64,000 nucleotides of DNA from Haloglomus salinum (GTDB lineage Archaea; Halobacteriota; Halobacteria; Halobacteriales; Haloarculaceae): NCBI RefSeq assembly GCF_024298825.1, contig NZ_CP101153.1, positions 1,178,001-1,242,000 of the forward strand, read 5' to 3'. Position numbers and translations under genes: made by a program. Positions 1 through 9,105 of the stretch are shown here, in pieces; positions within the stretch are counted from its first letter, which is position 1, and each line of letters starts with the position of its first letter. Under the pieces are notes generated by a model that was not told the origin of the DNA, ran no database searches, and saw only the letters and a list, made by a program, of their open reading frames with translations.

Positions 1-1
1 G

Positions 2-454
2 GGCGACCGACTCACGGCGGCCGCACGCGGGCTCACAGCGGTCGTCGCGCTCGCCGCGACGGTCATCGGCGCACAGGAGTACAGCGTCCTGGCCATCTTC
101 CTCACGGCGGACCTGCTGGCGGCGGCGACGTTCGGCCCGCTACTGTCCGGTCTCTACACCCCGCGGCTATCCGGCGGGGGGCTGCTCGTCTCCAGCGTCG
201 CGGGGCTGCTCGTCGGCCTCCTGTTCTTCCCGACCGCCCGCGGCGTCCTCACGGGGCTCCCGGGCGCGAGCGCGCTTCCCGAAGCGTCGTTCCTCTACAG
301 TTTCCTCGGAGCGGCCGTCGTCTCGCTGGGGCTGGCGGCGCTCGCGACGCGGGTCGCGCCCGCTGACTACGACCTCGACCGGCTCTCGCGGGAGATACAG
401 ACACTGGACAGGGGGAGAGGTGGCCGGGAGGAGACCGCCCCCGCCGACGACTGA
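2..454 (+). CDS. Sodium:solute symporter (SSS family), C-terminal fragment
   Basis: The gene is cut by the window start; only the last 150 codons are present, read in the frame ending at the TGA at 452-454. The fragment shows three or four hydrophobic helices (starting about residues 10, 30, 58 and 96), with the pattern of the last transmembrane helices of Na+/proline-type SSS symporters, including the helix break around FGPLLSGLY. A charged cytoplasmic tail ends the protein. Family symporters use the Na+ gradient to import solutes across the cytoplasmic membrane; the substrate cannot be told from this part. The family call rests on helix pattern and tail only. Confidence 0.55.
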   Translation, partial: GDRLTAAARGLTAVVALAATVIGAQEYSVLAIFLTADLLAAATFGPLLSGLYTPRLSGGGLLVSSVAGLLVGLLFFPTARGVLTGLPGASALPEASFLYSFLGAAVVSLGLAALATRVAPADYDLDRLSREIQTLDRGRGGREETAPADD

Positions 455-572
455 GACGCCCACGGGCCCCGGACGAGGCCCCGACGCCGGGGACCCGACG
501 ACCATCCCGGCCTGGTTCCCGAATTCCAGGATTCGTAGATAAATCCATCAACACCTGCAAGAAGCAGTCTTC

Positions 573-743
573 ATGAGCGACGTTTGTGCGAACTGTTCCG
601 AGGCTGCCAGCATCATCTGCACGTACTCGGTCCACAACGGTGGAACGGTCACGGAGCCGCTGTGCGAGGAATGTGCGAGTGTCCTGGCCGGGCTGGCATC
701 GGTCGGCAATATCGAAACCACGGAGTACCTCGGCGACGAGTAA
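573..743 (+). CDS. Small zinc-finger protein, 56 aa
   Basis: A 56-residue protein with two CxxC pairs (Cys5/Cys8 and Cys31/Cys34), the arrangement of a single zinc ribbon. The start at 573 is supported by a TATA-like tagataaat about 30 nt upstream, which fits a leaderless or near-leaderless haloarchaeal transcript. Tiny zinc-finger proteins of this kind are common in haloarchaea and several are known to act in regulation, but no specific role can be read from this sequence. It stands alone between the symporter and a convergent gene. The following AT-rich stretch (about 744-845) holds T-rich runs suited to termination from both sides. Confidence 0.7.
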   Translation: MSDVCANCSEAASIICTYSVHNGGTVTEPLCEECASVLAGLASVGNIETTEYLGDE

Positions 744-849
744 TCAGAGTAATCAGAGGAATAAGAACTTTATTTGGATACTAACATATCTTTACGGACT
801 ATAATAGAATTAAACCGAGAACAATGATATAGAACGCGATATTCGGAAC

Positions 850-1761
850 CTACCCCAGTCGAGCCGGGTCATCGGTCGGAACCACGTCCACGACGACCTC
901 ATCCCCGACGGCGTGGTCGTGCCCGCGGGCGACCACCTTCGCGCCCAGTTCCTCGCGGCCGACGAACAGCGACAGGCCCGTGACCGGCTCCCCATCGAGG
1001 CGGACCGCCACGTCGCCCCACGTCACGTCCCGGTCGCGGGCGACACCGACGCGCTGGCCGAGCAGGGTGACGGGTTCCTCTCGGCCGCCGGCTGCGGGCG
1101 CGTTCGACCCGAAACGCCCCCCGCCGGCGTAGTGGCGCAACCCCCCATCCAGCGGGCGCCCCTCGTCGCTGGCGAGGGCGGCCCAGCCGTCGCCCGGATG
1201 CGCGGGGCGGTCCAGCCGGACGTACGTCTCGCCGACCTCGACGACGGTACCGTGCCCGTCCCAGCCGATGGGCGTGATGCCGACATCCGCGCCGAGCGAG
1301 AGCCGCGGCGACCCACGCGCCCGGAGCAGGTTCGCGCCGCGATGCCGGAGTTCGAGATGGACGTGGTTGGCGACCCACGGCGCGAAGAAGCCCGAACGGA
1401 CGAGTCGACCCAGCGGCTCCCCCGGCTCGACCCGGTCGCCCGGCGCCACCGCAGGGTCGACGTGGAGGACCCGGGCGACCCACTCCTCGTCGTACTCGTT
1501 GCCGTCGAGGGTGAGGCCGGGTGTCGCCTCCTCCTCGACCGACAGGAGCAGGACCGTGTCGGTGGCCTCGGCGTACGTCTTCTCGGGAACGCGGCGCTCC
1601 TGGATGTCGAGGACGGTCCCCGCAACCGGCGAGGGCGCCAGGTCGTCGTCACGGTCCGGATACAGGTCGACCGCACAGCCGAGGTCGTGCGCCGGATACG
1701 GGGAGTTGTACAGCGAGAAGCGCGGATAGCGCGAGAGGAGGGCATCCCCCAGCGTTGGCAT
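850..1761 (-). CDS. M23-peptidase-like (lysostaphin-fold) haloarchaeal protein
   Basis: 303 aa, ATG at 1761. The first half resembles the duplicated-hybrid-motif fold of M23 metallopeptidases and related carrier domains: a GCAVDLYP segment near residue 28, 'VAGTVLDI' near 46, 'VAPGDRVEPGEPLG' near 105, and the metal-site-like NHVHLELRH near 133. Haloarchaea lack murein, so a peptidoglycan substrate is unlikely and the domain may have another role. The second half has no family I recognise. There is no signal peptide, so it is probably cytoplasmic. The gene is monocistronic and convergent with the upstream zinc-finger gene. Confidence 0.6.
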   Translation of the reverse strand: MPTLGDALLSRYPRFSLYNSPYPAHDLGCAVDLYPDRDDDLAPSPVAGTVLDIQERRVPEKTYAEATDTVLLLSVEEEATPGLTLDGNEYDEEWVARVLHVDPAVAPGDRVEPGEPLGRLVRSGFFAPWVANHVHLELRHRGANLLRARGSPRLSLGADVGITPIGWDGHGTVVEVGETYVRLDRPAHPGDGWAALASDEGRPLDGGLRHYAGGGRFGSNAPAAGGREEPVTLLGQRVGVARDRDVTWGDVAVRLDGEPVTGLSLFVGREELGAKVVARGHDHAVGDEVVVDVVPTDDPARLG

Positions 1762-1870
1762 ACCCGCCGTTGGGGCGTCCGTCGTTTAGCGCCGTCGCTA
1801 CCCGACCGGGGACCGGCACCGTGCTACCCAGTGCCACAGATATATCGATGCCGAGCGCTATCCACCGGGC

Positions 1871-2224
1871 ATGGGGCGCCTCTCGGAACTCGTCTCCCTG
1901 GCGGTCAGCGCGGTCGCGGTCCCGTTCCGCCTGGCGGGCCGAGCGGCCGGCTACCTCGTGGCACTTGGGCTCGTGGCGGCAGCGGCGGCGGTCGTCGTGG
2001 CAGCCTGCACGTTCGGTTGGCTGCTCGTCCTCTCCGTCGTCGACCTGACCGTGGGCGTTCCACTGGAACCACTCGGACTCGTGACGGTGGTCGGACTTCC
2101 CGCGGCCGTGAACGGCGTACCGCTGCTGTATCCCGTGGTACTGGGAGTACTGACCAGCGTCGGGCTGGGATGGCCGAGCGTGGACCGTGAGACGGAGTTC
2201 TCGCCGCCGATAACGCCGCCGTAG
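1871..2224 (+). CDS. Small integral membrane protein, unknown function
   Basis: 117 aa with a short basic/amphipathic start and about three hydrophobic helices (roughly residues 26-50, 55-78 and 83-100). A TATA-like agatatatcg lies about 27 nt before the ATG at 1871, which supports this start and a leaderless transcript. No motif points to a function. It is transcribed divergently from the M23-like gene and convergently with the gene at 2238. Confidence 0.6.
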   Translation: MGRLSELVSLAVSAVAVPFRLAGRAAGYLVALGLVAAAAAVVVAACTFGWLLVLSVVDLTVGVPLEPLGLVTVVGLPAAVNGVPLLYPVVLGVLTSVGLGWPSVDRETEFSPPITPP

Positions 2225-2237
2225 GGGCCTCCGACCG

Positions 2238-2648
2238 CTACACCAGCCCGATCTCCTCGGCCACCTCACGGTACGTCTCGTAGAAGGCGGCGGGTTCGGC
2301 CAGTGCGCCGGCCGCGACGCCGAAGACGTTCACGGTGGCCTCGCCGGCGGGGCCCTCCAGCGCAACCGACCAGTTCAGCCGACCCTGCTGCCACTCGCCG
2401 TCGTGGCTCCGCACCAGGGTCTCGCCGAAGTAGCTCCCGAACTGGACGGCCACGCCGGAGAGGGCATCCGGGTCGCTGTCGGCAGCGTCGGCCGCATCCT
2501 CGGGCCCGTAGTACGTGTCGACCAGCGAGTCCAGATGCCGGAGCGACTCGGGCGTGAAGTCGAGCGGGTAGTCGTCCCAGTAGTCGGCGCACTGCTCGGC
2601 GGCGACACGGAACGACTCGGGTGGGTCGGGGTCGGCATCCGCTGACAC
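2238..2648 (-). CDS. Conserved hypothetical cytoplasmic protein
   Basis: 136 aa, very acidic, with a GTG start at 2648. The pattern (an N-terminal helix with 'CADYWDDYP', a 'HLDSLVDTYYGPE' segment, then beta strands with 'AVQFGSYFGETLVR' and 'W...VALEG') looks like a small alpha/beta single-domain protein that might bind another protein or a ligand. I do not recognise the family. It lies 42 nt downstream of the gene at 2691 on the same strand, so the two may be co-transcribed. Confidence 0.55.
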   Translation of the reverse strand: MSADADPDPPESFRVAAEQCADYWDDYPLDFTPESLRHLDSLVDTYYGPEDAADAADSDPDALSGVAVQFGSYFGETLVRSHDGEWQQGRLNWSVALEGPAGEATVNVFGVAAGALAEPAAFYETYREVAEEIGLV

Positions 2649-2690
2649 GTCCCGACCTGCGGGCGCGAGCGCCGAAGCCCTTGCGCTCGA

Positions 2691-3011
2691 CTACTCGAAC
2701 AGCGAGCCCTCGGTGACGGGGATGTCGGTCGGGCCGTCGGCGGGCCCGCCGGTCGCATCGACCGCGTCGGTCGGCCGGACTGCGTCGTCGACGACCTCGC
2801 CACCGTCCGGGACAACCGTCGGCGTCGCCTGCTGCCTGGCGCTGTCGAGCAGGCTCCCGCCGACGTAGCCCAGCGCGGCCCCGAGCCCGGCGTTGAACCC
2901 GGTCGCGAAGGGGCCGCCGTGTTTCGAACCGACCTTCGTCCCGAGGTACGCGCCGGTCTGTGCGCCGTAGCGGGCGCCGCGGTCGCTGCGCTTGCACGGG
3001 CAGAGCTTCAT
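2691..3011 (-). CDS. Small glycine-rich protein with N-terminal CxC motif
   Basis: 106 aa from ATG 3011; an in-frame GTG two codons upstream (3017) is an alternative start. The N-terminus has CPC followed by basic residues. A Gly/Ala-rich middle (about residues 15-60, with repeated GxxxG spacing) resembles glycine-zipper segments that insert in or pack against membranes. The tail is acidic and Pro-rich. No function can be assigned. It precedes the hypothetical gene at 2238 on the same strand. Confidence 0.5.
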   Translation of the reverse strand: MKLCPCKRSDRGARYGAQTGAYLGTKVGSKHGGPFATGFNAGLGAALGYVGGSLLDSARQQATPTVVPDGGEVVDDAVRPTDAVDATGGPADGPTDIPVTEGSLFE

Positions 3012-3140
3012 ACACACCCTTGGGACGGGACGGGTTTCAATCCGTCCCCGAACGGAGGTCGGAACCGCCAGACGGCGGACTGTCGAGCTTCCGCAAGGGC
3101 GACCCCAGTATTATCAGCGTCCCGGGCAAAATCCACAGCT

Positions 3141-3311
3141 ATGCCCGTTCGCAACACGGCCTGCCCGGTCTGTGGGGCGGAGGCGCTGGTGAACGTACCC
3201 GACGCCGATACGAAGATACGGAAGGTCGAGCCCCCGGACATGAACTCCTATCCGGACACGAAGGCAGCGTGCAAGGAGTGCGGCGACACGTTCTACGCGT
3301 GGTACAGTTGA
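3141..3311 (+). CDS. Small zinc-ribbon protein, 56 aa
   Basis: 56 aa with CPVC near residue 8 and CKEC near residue 44, a classic single zinc ribbon; the body between the pairs is short and charged. A TATA-like gtattatc lies about 27 nt upstream of the ATG at 3141, supporting the start. It is similar in size and pattern to the protein at 573, but the sequences are not close. Function unknown: a nucleic-acid or protein adaptor is plausible for this class but not shown. Confidence 0.7.
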   Translation: MPVRNTACPVCGAEALVNVPDADTKIRKVEPPDMNSYPDTKAACKECGDTFYAWYS

Positions 3312-3356
3312 CCCGGTGCCGGGGCTCCAGTCGTGCGCGTGGCGCAGAGCGAACGG

Positions 3357-5396
3357 TCAGTGCTCGTCCATCAGCTCGATGTCGGCGACGAGCTGGTCGG
3401 GCGAGCGGCCCTTGCGGATGCCATCCAGCATCGTGAACGCCTGGTCCGGCGCGAGGAAGTGCCGGCAGACGACCTGCCCCATGTCCGTCGGTTCGAGGCC
3501 GCTGATGAAGTCGTACTCCAGCAGCTTCCCGAGGGCGTGCTTCGTCGGCACCTCGCCGACCATCCGGGCGTTGAGCCGCTTCGCCTGGTCGCCGCCCACG
3601 ACGAGGTTGGCCAGCGTCTCCTCGACGGCGGCGCCCTCGTCGTAGGTCGTCACGACCGGCTCCATCTCCCCCTTCAGGAGCTTGAACGCCACCTCGTCCT
3701 CGGTCATCTCCATCGAGTTGTGGTAGGAGCCGTCCGGCTCCACGAGCAGGTAGACGGTCCCCTTGTCGTGGTAGTCCGGGCGGCCCGCGCGCCCGAGCAT
3801 CTGCGAGAACTCCTGCACCGAGAGCCACTCGATACCCATCGCCAGCGAGTCGAAGATGACCTGCGAGGCGGGGAAGTCGACCCCGGCTGCGAGCGCAGCC
3901 GTCGTGACGACCGCGGCGAGGTCCTGGTCGCCGAACTGCCGTTCGACCTTCTTGCGGCGCTTGTAATCGAGCCCGGCGTGGTACGGCGCCGAATCGTACT
4001 GCAACCGCCGCGAGACCTCGTGGCACCGCCGCCGCGAGTTGGTGAAGATGATGGTCTGTCCGCGATACCCCTTGCTCGATTTCGTGTCGAACGCGCGCTT
4101 GACCAGCCGGTCCTCGATGTCGACCTTCTCCTGGTCGTCGGCGAAGGTGACGTGGCGCTCGATGGGTACCGGCCGCTCCTCGAACTCGATGAGGGTAGCC
4201 TGCAGCGACCTCGCCAGCGATTCGGGGTTGCCGACCGTCGCCGAGAGGTAGACCCACTGCGTGTCCTGGTTCCGCGTCTCCGTGTAGTACTTCAGCCGCG
4301 AGATGAGGCCGTCCAGCCGGTGGCCGCGCTCCTCCTCGCCGAGCGTGTGGACCTCGTCGATGACGACGGTCCCGATCTCGCCGAGGTTCCGACCCGTCCG
4401 GAGGGCGTGGTCGATACCCTCGTAGGTGCCGACGATGACATCGGCCCCGGGGTCGAACCGCTCGCCGTCATCGTTGACGCGGGAGGCCCCGACGCGCAGC
4501 GTGACATCGACGACATCGCCGTACTCGTCCTGGAAATCGTCGTACTTCTGGTTCGCCAGCGCGACGAGCGGGACGAGGAACAGCATCTTCCCCTCGCCGT
4601 TGAGCGCCCGGTCGATACCGGCCATCTCGCCGACGAGCGTCTTCCCGGTCGCCGTGGCGCTCACGACGAGCTGGTCCTGGCCCTCCGTGGCGCCGTTGGC
4701 GACCGCCAGCGACTGCACCGGGAGCAGCGAGTCGAACCGGTTCTCCAGCTTCGACTGCATCCCGGGATGGAGCCCGAGCGAGTCCACCGGGATGGGGTCG
4801 ACCTCGTCGACGGTCGCCGATATCTCGTCGAACTTCGTCAGGTCCGGGTCCAGATTGCCCGAGAGGAGGTTCCGGATGCGTTCGAGGTCGCCCACGTCCA
4901 GCAGGAGCTCCTCCAGCCGGTCCCGGGCGCTCGAACGGAGCCCCCGGTACTCGGCCTCGCGTTCGAGTTCCCGCATCGCACAGTCCGGGCAGATGTACTC
5001 GTTGTCCGTCTCGATCTGCCGCTCGCTCGTCAGCGGGGAGTACCGGCCCGCCGACGCGCACTTCCGGCAGGTCCGGACCGCCTTCGTCTTGTCGTCGAGC
5101 TGATAGCCGGCGAACAGCTCGCGCAGGCGTTCGCGGGCCTCGGGCGCCGTCTGCTCGGAGATGCGGATGCGCGTCGCCCGGCGCGCGATATCGACGAACT
5201 GGTCCGGGGAGCGCGGCTCCTCGTCGTCCCCGCGGAGGACGCGGAACCGGCCCGGCCGGGCGCCCGCATCCGTCTCCTTCAGCTGGAGCCGCCCGCGGAA
5301 GACGCGGTCGCCGTCCCGGATGGCGGCGACCGTGAAGTCGTCCTCGTCCCGCTGATGGAGGAAGAGCGTATCCACCGACGCGACCTGCTGTGACAC
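3357..5396 (-). CDS. DEAD/DEAH-box (superfamily 2) helicase with zinc-binding insert
   Basis: 679 aa. Superfamily 2 motifs are present in order: motif I ATATGKT near residue 248, motif II DEVH near 345, motif III SAT near 384, and motif VI QMLGRAGRP near 537. The helicase core is Hel308/Ski2-like in layout, with a Ski2-type 'GVDFPASQVIFDSL' segment. The N-terminal 200 residues contain two Cys pairs (CRKC near 108, CPDC near 136) that could form a zinc finger, a feature of the haloarchaeal version. ATP-driven unwinding of DNA or RNA during repair or recombination is the likely job; the exact substrate is not known. It stands alone, convergent with the zinc-ribbon gene. Confidence 0.85.
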   Translation of the reverse strand: MSQQVASVDTLFLHQRDEDDFTVAAIRDGDRVFRGRLQLKETDAGARPGRFRVLRGDDEEPRSPDQFVDIARRATRIRISEQTAPEARERLRELFAGYQLDDKTKAVRTCRKCASAGRYSPLTSERQIETDNEYICPDCAMRELEREAEYRGLRSSARDRLEELLLDVGDLERIRNLLSGNLDPDLTKFDEISATVDEVDPIPVDSLGLHPGMQSKLENRFDSLLPVQSLAVANGATEGQDQLVVSATATGKTLVGEMAGIDRALNGEGKMLFLVPLVALANQKYDDFQDEYGDVVDVTLRVGASRVNDDGERFDPGADVIVGTYEGIDHALRTGRNLGEIGTVVIDEVHTLGEEERGHRLDGLISRLKYYTETRNQDTQWVYLSATVGNPESLARSLQATLIEFEERPVPIERHVTFADDQEKVDIEDRLVKRAFDTKSSKGYRGQTIIFTNSRRRCHEVSRRLQYDSAPYHAGLDYKRRKKVERQFGDQDLAAVVTTAALAAGVDFPASQVIFDSLAMGIEWLSVQEFSQMLGRAGRPDYHDKGTVYLLVEPDGSYHNSMEMTEDEVAFKLLKGEMEPVVTTYDEGAAVEETLANLVVGGDQAKRLNARMVGEVPTKHALGKLLEYDFISGLEPTDMGQVVCRHFLAPDQAFTMLDGIRKGRSPDQLVADIELMDEH

Positions 5397-5565
5397 GGAT
5401 AGCGGTAGGGGAAGGGGGGATTTCAGCGTTCGGAGTCCGCACTAGAACGAGGGGGGATTCGTTCGACAGCCACGACAGAACCCTGTTGAAAGCCCCCGCC
5501 GTTTCAGTCCCACTCGTGTCGGCTGTCCGGGCGGGCGTCGTCGACCCGAGACGACGGTGTGTGCG

Positions 5566-5952
5566 TCACTCGTCGACGAGGTCGATGGTGTCGTCGCCGC
5601 TCGGGACCGCGCAGATGAAACGTCCTTCCTCGTCGCCCTCGTTGCGGTACCAGTGGACGGTGCCAGCGGGGATGAGCAGCGAGTCGCCCGCGCTGACGAC
5701 GTGTTCCTCATCGCCGATACCGACGACGTACTCACCCTCCAGCACGTACTGCTCGTGTTCGATCTCGTTGGTGTGCTTCGGGACCTCGGCGCCCGGGTCG
5801 AGGACGAACCGCCGGATGGCGAGGTTCGGCGCGCCATCGTCCTCGCCGACCAGGACGCCCTTGTGCATCCCCTCAGCGGCACTCACGGACTCGTACTCGA
5901 CCTCGCCGGCGCGTCGGACCAGTGGCCGCGGGCCGGAATCGACGTCACTCAT
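5566..5952 (-). CDS. Cupin-domain protein
   Basis: 128 aa from ATG 5952; longer in-frame starts upstream lack a promoter. A single conserved cupin barrel is visible: motif 1 around 'HTNEIEHEQYVLEGE' (two His and a Glu as likely metal ligands), then 'GDSLLIPAGTVHWYRN' carrying the motif 2 His. Small cupins of this type include isomerases, dioxygenases and sugar- or amino-acid-binding proteins, so the reaction is undefined. It probably binds a divalent metal in the cytoplasm. It is monocistronic, in a spaced region downstream of the helicase start. Confidence 0.8.
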   Translation of the reverse strand: MSDVDSGPRPLVRRAGEVEYESVSAAEGMHKGVLVGEDDGAPNLAIRRFVLDPGAEVPKHTNEIEHEQYVLEGEYVVGIGDEEHVVSAGDSLLIPAGTVHWYRNEGDEEGRFICAVPSGDDTIDLVDE

Positions 5953-6087
5953 ACGAACCCCTCTACCCGCCATCCGCATTAGCCCTTCCACGCCACAGAA
6001 TATCCTACTCTAGCCAAGGTAAGATATATTTCAAATCAATCGTCCAGATATTTCTACTACCACCGTATATTTACCCCCATTACGACC

Positions 6088-6096
6088 TTATTTATG
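6088..6096 (+). promoter_or_regulatory. TATA box of the gene at 6119
   Basis: The run cttatttat is centred about 27 nt before the ATG at 6119, the spacing seen in leaderless haloarchaeal transcripts. It sits in an AT-rich block (about 6010-6100) that contrasts with the GC-rich coding sequence on both sides. Confidence 0.55.
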
Positions 6097-6118
6097 GTGG
6101 AGATACGTTGCCGAGTGT

Positions 6119-6619
6119 ATGGCAGCGAACAGCGCGGACTCCGAGCGGATGGCGCCCGCTCCCGACGACCAGCCGGTGGCGGACGCCTCGCCGGCCCTGT
6201 CCGAGAGTGTGACGGTGACGCTGTGGCTTCGCGGGTCCGCACCGAGCGTGGCGCGGGAGCGCCAGGACCGAATCGAGGCCCGCGTCGCCGCGTTCGCGGA
6301 GGCGGGCGTGACGACCGAGGTTCGGGAGTGGCCCGACACCGTGACCGACCCGTCGACGGACCGCCAGCGGGCCGCGGTCGAGGCGTTCGACCGCTACCGG
6401 GCCGTCGCGGGGATGCAGGGCGTTCGACTGGACCCGTTCTTCGAGTGCCGGACGAACCCGGACGGGAGCCGGACCATCCGCTTCCCGGTCGCGTGTCTCG
6501 CGCTCGAACGCGACGACGACCTCACCGGCCTCTACCCCTGCTACGTCGACGGCGGCCACGCCGCCATCGAGGACGGACTGTCGGCCATCGAGGACGGGGG
6601 CGCGGAGAACCTCCGCTGA
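6119..6619 (+). CDS. Conserved haloarchaeal protein, first of a tandem pair
   Basis: 166 aa. An acidic, disordered start of about 28 residues leads into 'SVTVTLWLRGSAP', then a helical stretch and a conserved core 'FDRYRAVAG', 'DPFFECRTNPDGSRT' and 'LYPCYVDG'. It shares these blocks with the product of the next gene (6739), so the two are paralogues from a local duplication. The layout suggests a small alpha/beta fold; no catalytic motif is visible and I do not recognise a named family. The start is fixed by the TATA box 27 nt upstream. Confidence 0.7.
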   Translation: MAANSADSERMAPAPDDQPVADASPALSESVTVTLWLRGSAPSVARERQDRIEARVAAFAEAGVTTEVREWPDTVTDPSTDRQRAAVEAFDRYRAVAGMQGVRLDPFFECRTNPDGSRTIRFPVACLALERDDDLTGLYPCYVDGGHAAIEDGLSAIEDGGAENLR

Positions 6620-6738
6620 GGGCCGCCCGGGCCGCGCCGACCTATCGCTCCGATAATCTTGCCGGGCACGACGGACTGAAACCCAGCAACTGGGAGCCGT
6701 CGAGCCACTACTTGATGGGGGACCGCCTTCTCTCGACC

Positions 6739-7230
6739 ATGACCGCGAGTCCACTGACCGCAGGGCTGGCGCCCGAGGCCGAGTCCGAGACCCCGCCGCT
6801 CCCGGAGGGCGTGACGGTGACCCTCTGGGTCCGCGCGACCACGCCGGAGGCGGACGAGGAGGCAGACGAACAGCAGACACGCCTCCGCGAACGCGTGACG
6901 GTCCTCGCCGAGGCGGGCGTCGAGACGACCGTCCACGAGTGCCCCGACCACGTCACCGACCCCGGGACCATGGTCGAGACGGCCGCGCTACAGGCGTTCG
7001 ACCACTACCGGGCCGTCGCGGGCCGCCTCGGAGTGCGGCTCGACCCGTTCTTCCGCTGCTGGACGAACCCCGACGGGAGCCGCACCGTCGTGTACCCGCC
7101 GGCCTGCCTCGCCATCGAACGGGAGGGGACCCTGACGAGGCTCTACCCCTGCGAGGTCGACGGCGAGCGGTTCACCGTCGAGGACGCGCTCGACGCCATC
7201 GAGACGGGCGAGGTCGAGAACCTCCGCTGA
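6739..7230 (+). CDS. Conserved haloarchaeal protein, second of a tandem pair
   Basis: 163 aa from ATG 6739. It has the same block order as its upstream neighbour: 'VTVTLWVRATTP', 'FDHYRAVAG', 'DPFFRCWTNPDGSRT', 'LYPCEVDG', and a shared C-terminal ENLR. The DNA stays similar a few bases past the stop codons of both genes, which supports tandem duplication. The upstream half has diverged more than the core. A weak TATA-like ctacttga lies about 27 nt before the ATG, so it is likely transcribed separately. Function unknown. Confidence 0.7.
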   Translation: MTASPLTAGLAPEAESETPPLPEGVTVTLWVRATTPEADEEADEQQTRLRERVTVLAEAGVETTVHECPDHVTDPGTMVETAALQAFDHYRAVAGRLGVRLDPFFRCWTNPDGSRTVVYPPACLAIEREGTLTRLYPCEVDGERFTVEDALDAIETGEVENLR

Positions 7231-7326
7231 GGGCCGGCAGGGCGGGCAACGGCCGTGGACCTGCGGAGCGATTCCCCCGGCCGCCGTTCGGAAACCCATT
7301 TACCGACGCTCGCCGCAACGGACGGT

Positions 7327-9084
7327 ATGTACCTGGCATTCCGCGAGTCCGTCCGCGACGCCGTCGCGGACGCGCTCGACGCCGCGGGCTACCCGACCGA
7401 CGACCTCGGGGTGGAGGACCCCCCAGACGGGGTGGACGCGACGCTGGCCTCCAGCGTCGCCTTCCGACTGGCGAGCGAGGCGGGGGCCCCGCCGCCGCAG
7501 GTCGCGGGCGAACTCGCCGAGCACATCGACGCCACCGACTACGAGTACGTCGCGGCGGTCCGCGCGCAGGGCCCGTATCTCAACTTCTTCACCGACGACG
7601 CCTACCTCGCCGACACCCTGCAGGGCGCCACGGCGCCGGACTGGGGGCACCTGCCCGACCGCGATACGTCCGTCGTGGTCGAGCACACCTCCGCCAACCC
7701 GACGGGCCCGGTCCACGTCGGCCGGGCGCGCAACCCAATCATCGGTGACGCGGTCGCGAACGTGCTCGACGCGGCCGGCTACGACGTCGACCGGCACTAC
7801 TACGTCAACGACGCCGGGCGGCAGATGGCCGTCTTCACCTGGGCGTACGAGCGGTTCGACGAGGAGGACCTCCCCGACCCCGAGCGCGACCGCGCGGAGT
7901 ACGAGATGGTCCGCTACTACCGCAAGGGCAACGACGTCCTGGAGAACGCCGACCCCGCCGAAGTCGACGAGGCCGAGGCCGAAATCGAGGCCATCCTGCA
8001 GGGCCTCGAGGACGGCGACGAGGAGACCTACGAGCGCGTGAGCGAGGTCGTCGACACCGTCCTCGGCGGGATGCAGGAGTGTCTCGGACGCCTCCCCGCG
8101 GAATTCGACGAGTTCGTCAAGGAGACGCGGTTCATGCGCAACGGCGACACGGACGACGTAGTCGAGCGCCTGCAGGAGCTGGACTGTGCGGTCTACGAGG
8201 AGGAGGCCTGGCAACTCGACCTGCCCGACTTCGAGAAGAACCTCGTCTTCCTCCGCTCGGACGGCACCTCGCTGTACACGACCCGCGACCTCGCGCACCA
8301 CGAGTGGAAGTTCGACAACTACGACCGCGCCGTGACCGTTCTCGGTGAGGACCACAAGCTCCAGGCCGGCCAGCTCCGCGCGGCGCTCGACCTGCTCGGC
8401 AACGACACCGACCAGCTCCGCAACGTCATCTACTCCTACGTGGACCTGCCCGAGGGCGGGATGAGCACGCGCAAGGGGACCGGCGTGGACCTCGACGACC
8501 TGCTCGACGAGTCCATCAACCGGGCCCGCGAGGAGGTCGAGGACCGGCTGGAGGACCGCCTCCGCGACGACGACCTCGATGCCGAGGACGTGGAGCGCAT
8601 CGCCCAGCAGGTCGGCATCGGCGCCGTCCGCTACGACATCGTCAGCAAACAACCGACGAAGGGCATCACCTTCGAGTGGGACCGCGCGCTCGACTTCGAG
8701 GCCCAGTCCGCGCCGTACGTCCAGTACGTCCACGCGCGCTGCTGTGGCATCCTCGACGAGGCCGGCCTCGCCATCGAGGACACCGCAGTCGGCGACGTGG
8801 ACGCGAGCGTCCTCGACACGCCCGAAGAGCGCGACCTGCTCCACACCATCGCCCGACTGGAGGGCGTGGTCGACCGCGCGGCCACCGACCTCGAACCCCA
8901 CCGCGTCGCCACCTACACCCGCGAGTTCGCGGAGACGTTCAACGCCTTCTACCGGGAGTGCCCGGTGCTGAACGCCGACGATTCGGAGGTTCGCGAGGCC
9001 CGTCTCGCACTCGTTGCGGCCGCCCGGCACACTGTCGCGAATGCCCTCGCGATGCTGGGTGTGGCGGCGCCGGAGTCGATGTAG
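7327..9084 (+). CDS. argS: Arginyl-tRNA synthetase
   Basis: 585 aa class I aminoacyl-tRNA synthetase that charges tRNA-Arg with arginine in the cytoplasm. The HIGH-type signature is HVGRARN near residue 138, after the ArgRS-typical '[14 protein letters not shown]'. The KMSKS-type loop is present as GGMSTRKGT near 377. An N-terminal add-domain (residues 1-95) and a C-terminal anticodon-binding helical domain ending in '[17 protein letters not shown]' complete the family layout. Length is normal. The start MYLAFRES at 7327 is preferred over an upstream ATG at 7255 because of a TATA-like catttaccg about 27 nt upstream. Confidence 0.95.
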   Translation: MYLAFRESVRDAVADALDAAGYPTDDLGVEDPPDGVDATLASSVAFRLASEAGAPPPQVAGELAEHIDATDYEYVAAVRAQGPYLNFFTDDAYLADTLQGATAPDWGHLPDRDTSVVVEHTSANPTGPVHVGRARNPIIGDAVANVLDAAGYDVDRHYYVNDAGRQMAVFTWAYERFDEEDLPDPERDRAEYEMVRYYRKGNDVLENADPAEVDEAEAEIEAILQGLEDGDEETYERVSEVVDTVLGGMQECLGRLPAEFDEFVKETRFMRNGDTDDVVERLQELDCAVYEEEAWQLDLPDFEKNLVFLRSDGTSLYTTRDLAHHEWKFDNYDRAVTVLGEDHKLQAGQLRAALDLLGNDTDQLRNVIYSYVDLPEGGMSTRKGTGVDLDDLLDESINRAREEVEDRLEDRLRDDDLDAEDVERIAQQVGIGAVRYDIVSKQPTKGITFEWDRALDFEAQSAPYVQYVHARCCGILDEAGLAIEDTAVGDVDASVLDTPEERDLLHTIARLEGVVDRAATDLEPHRVATYTREFAETFNAFYRECPVLNADDSEVREARLALVAAARHTVANALAMLGVAAPESM

Positions 9085-9105
9085 GCGCGAGTCGGGCGAC
9101 TTCGC

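Noticed and set aside
3333-5393. Long + strand open reading (686 codons) opposite the helicase gene
   Set aside because: Antisense shadow typical of high-GC DNA; the minus-strand product has all helicase motifs, while this reading has a biased Val/Arg/Leu make-up and no family features.
7300-9030. 576-codon minus-strand reading opposite argS
   Set aside because: Antisense shadow of an arginyl-tRNA synthetase with both class I signatures.
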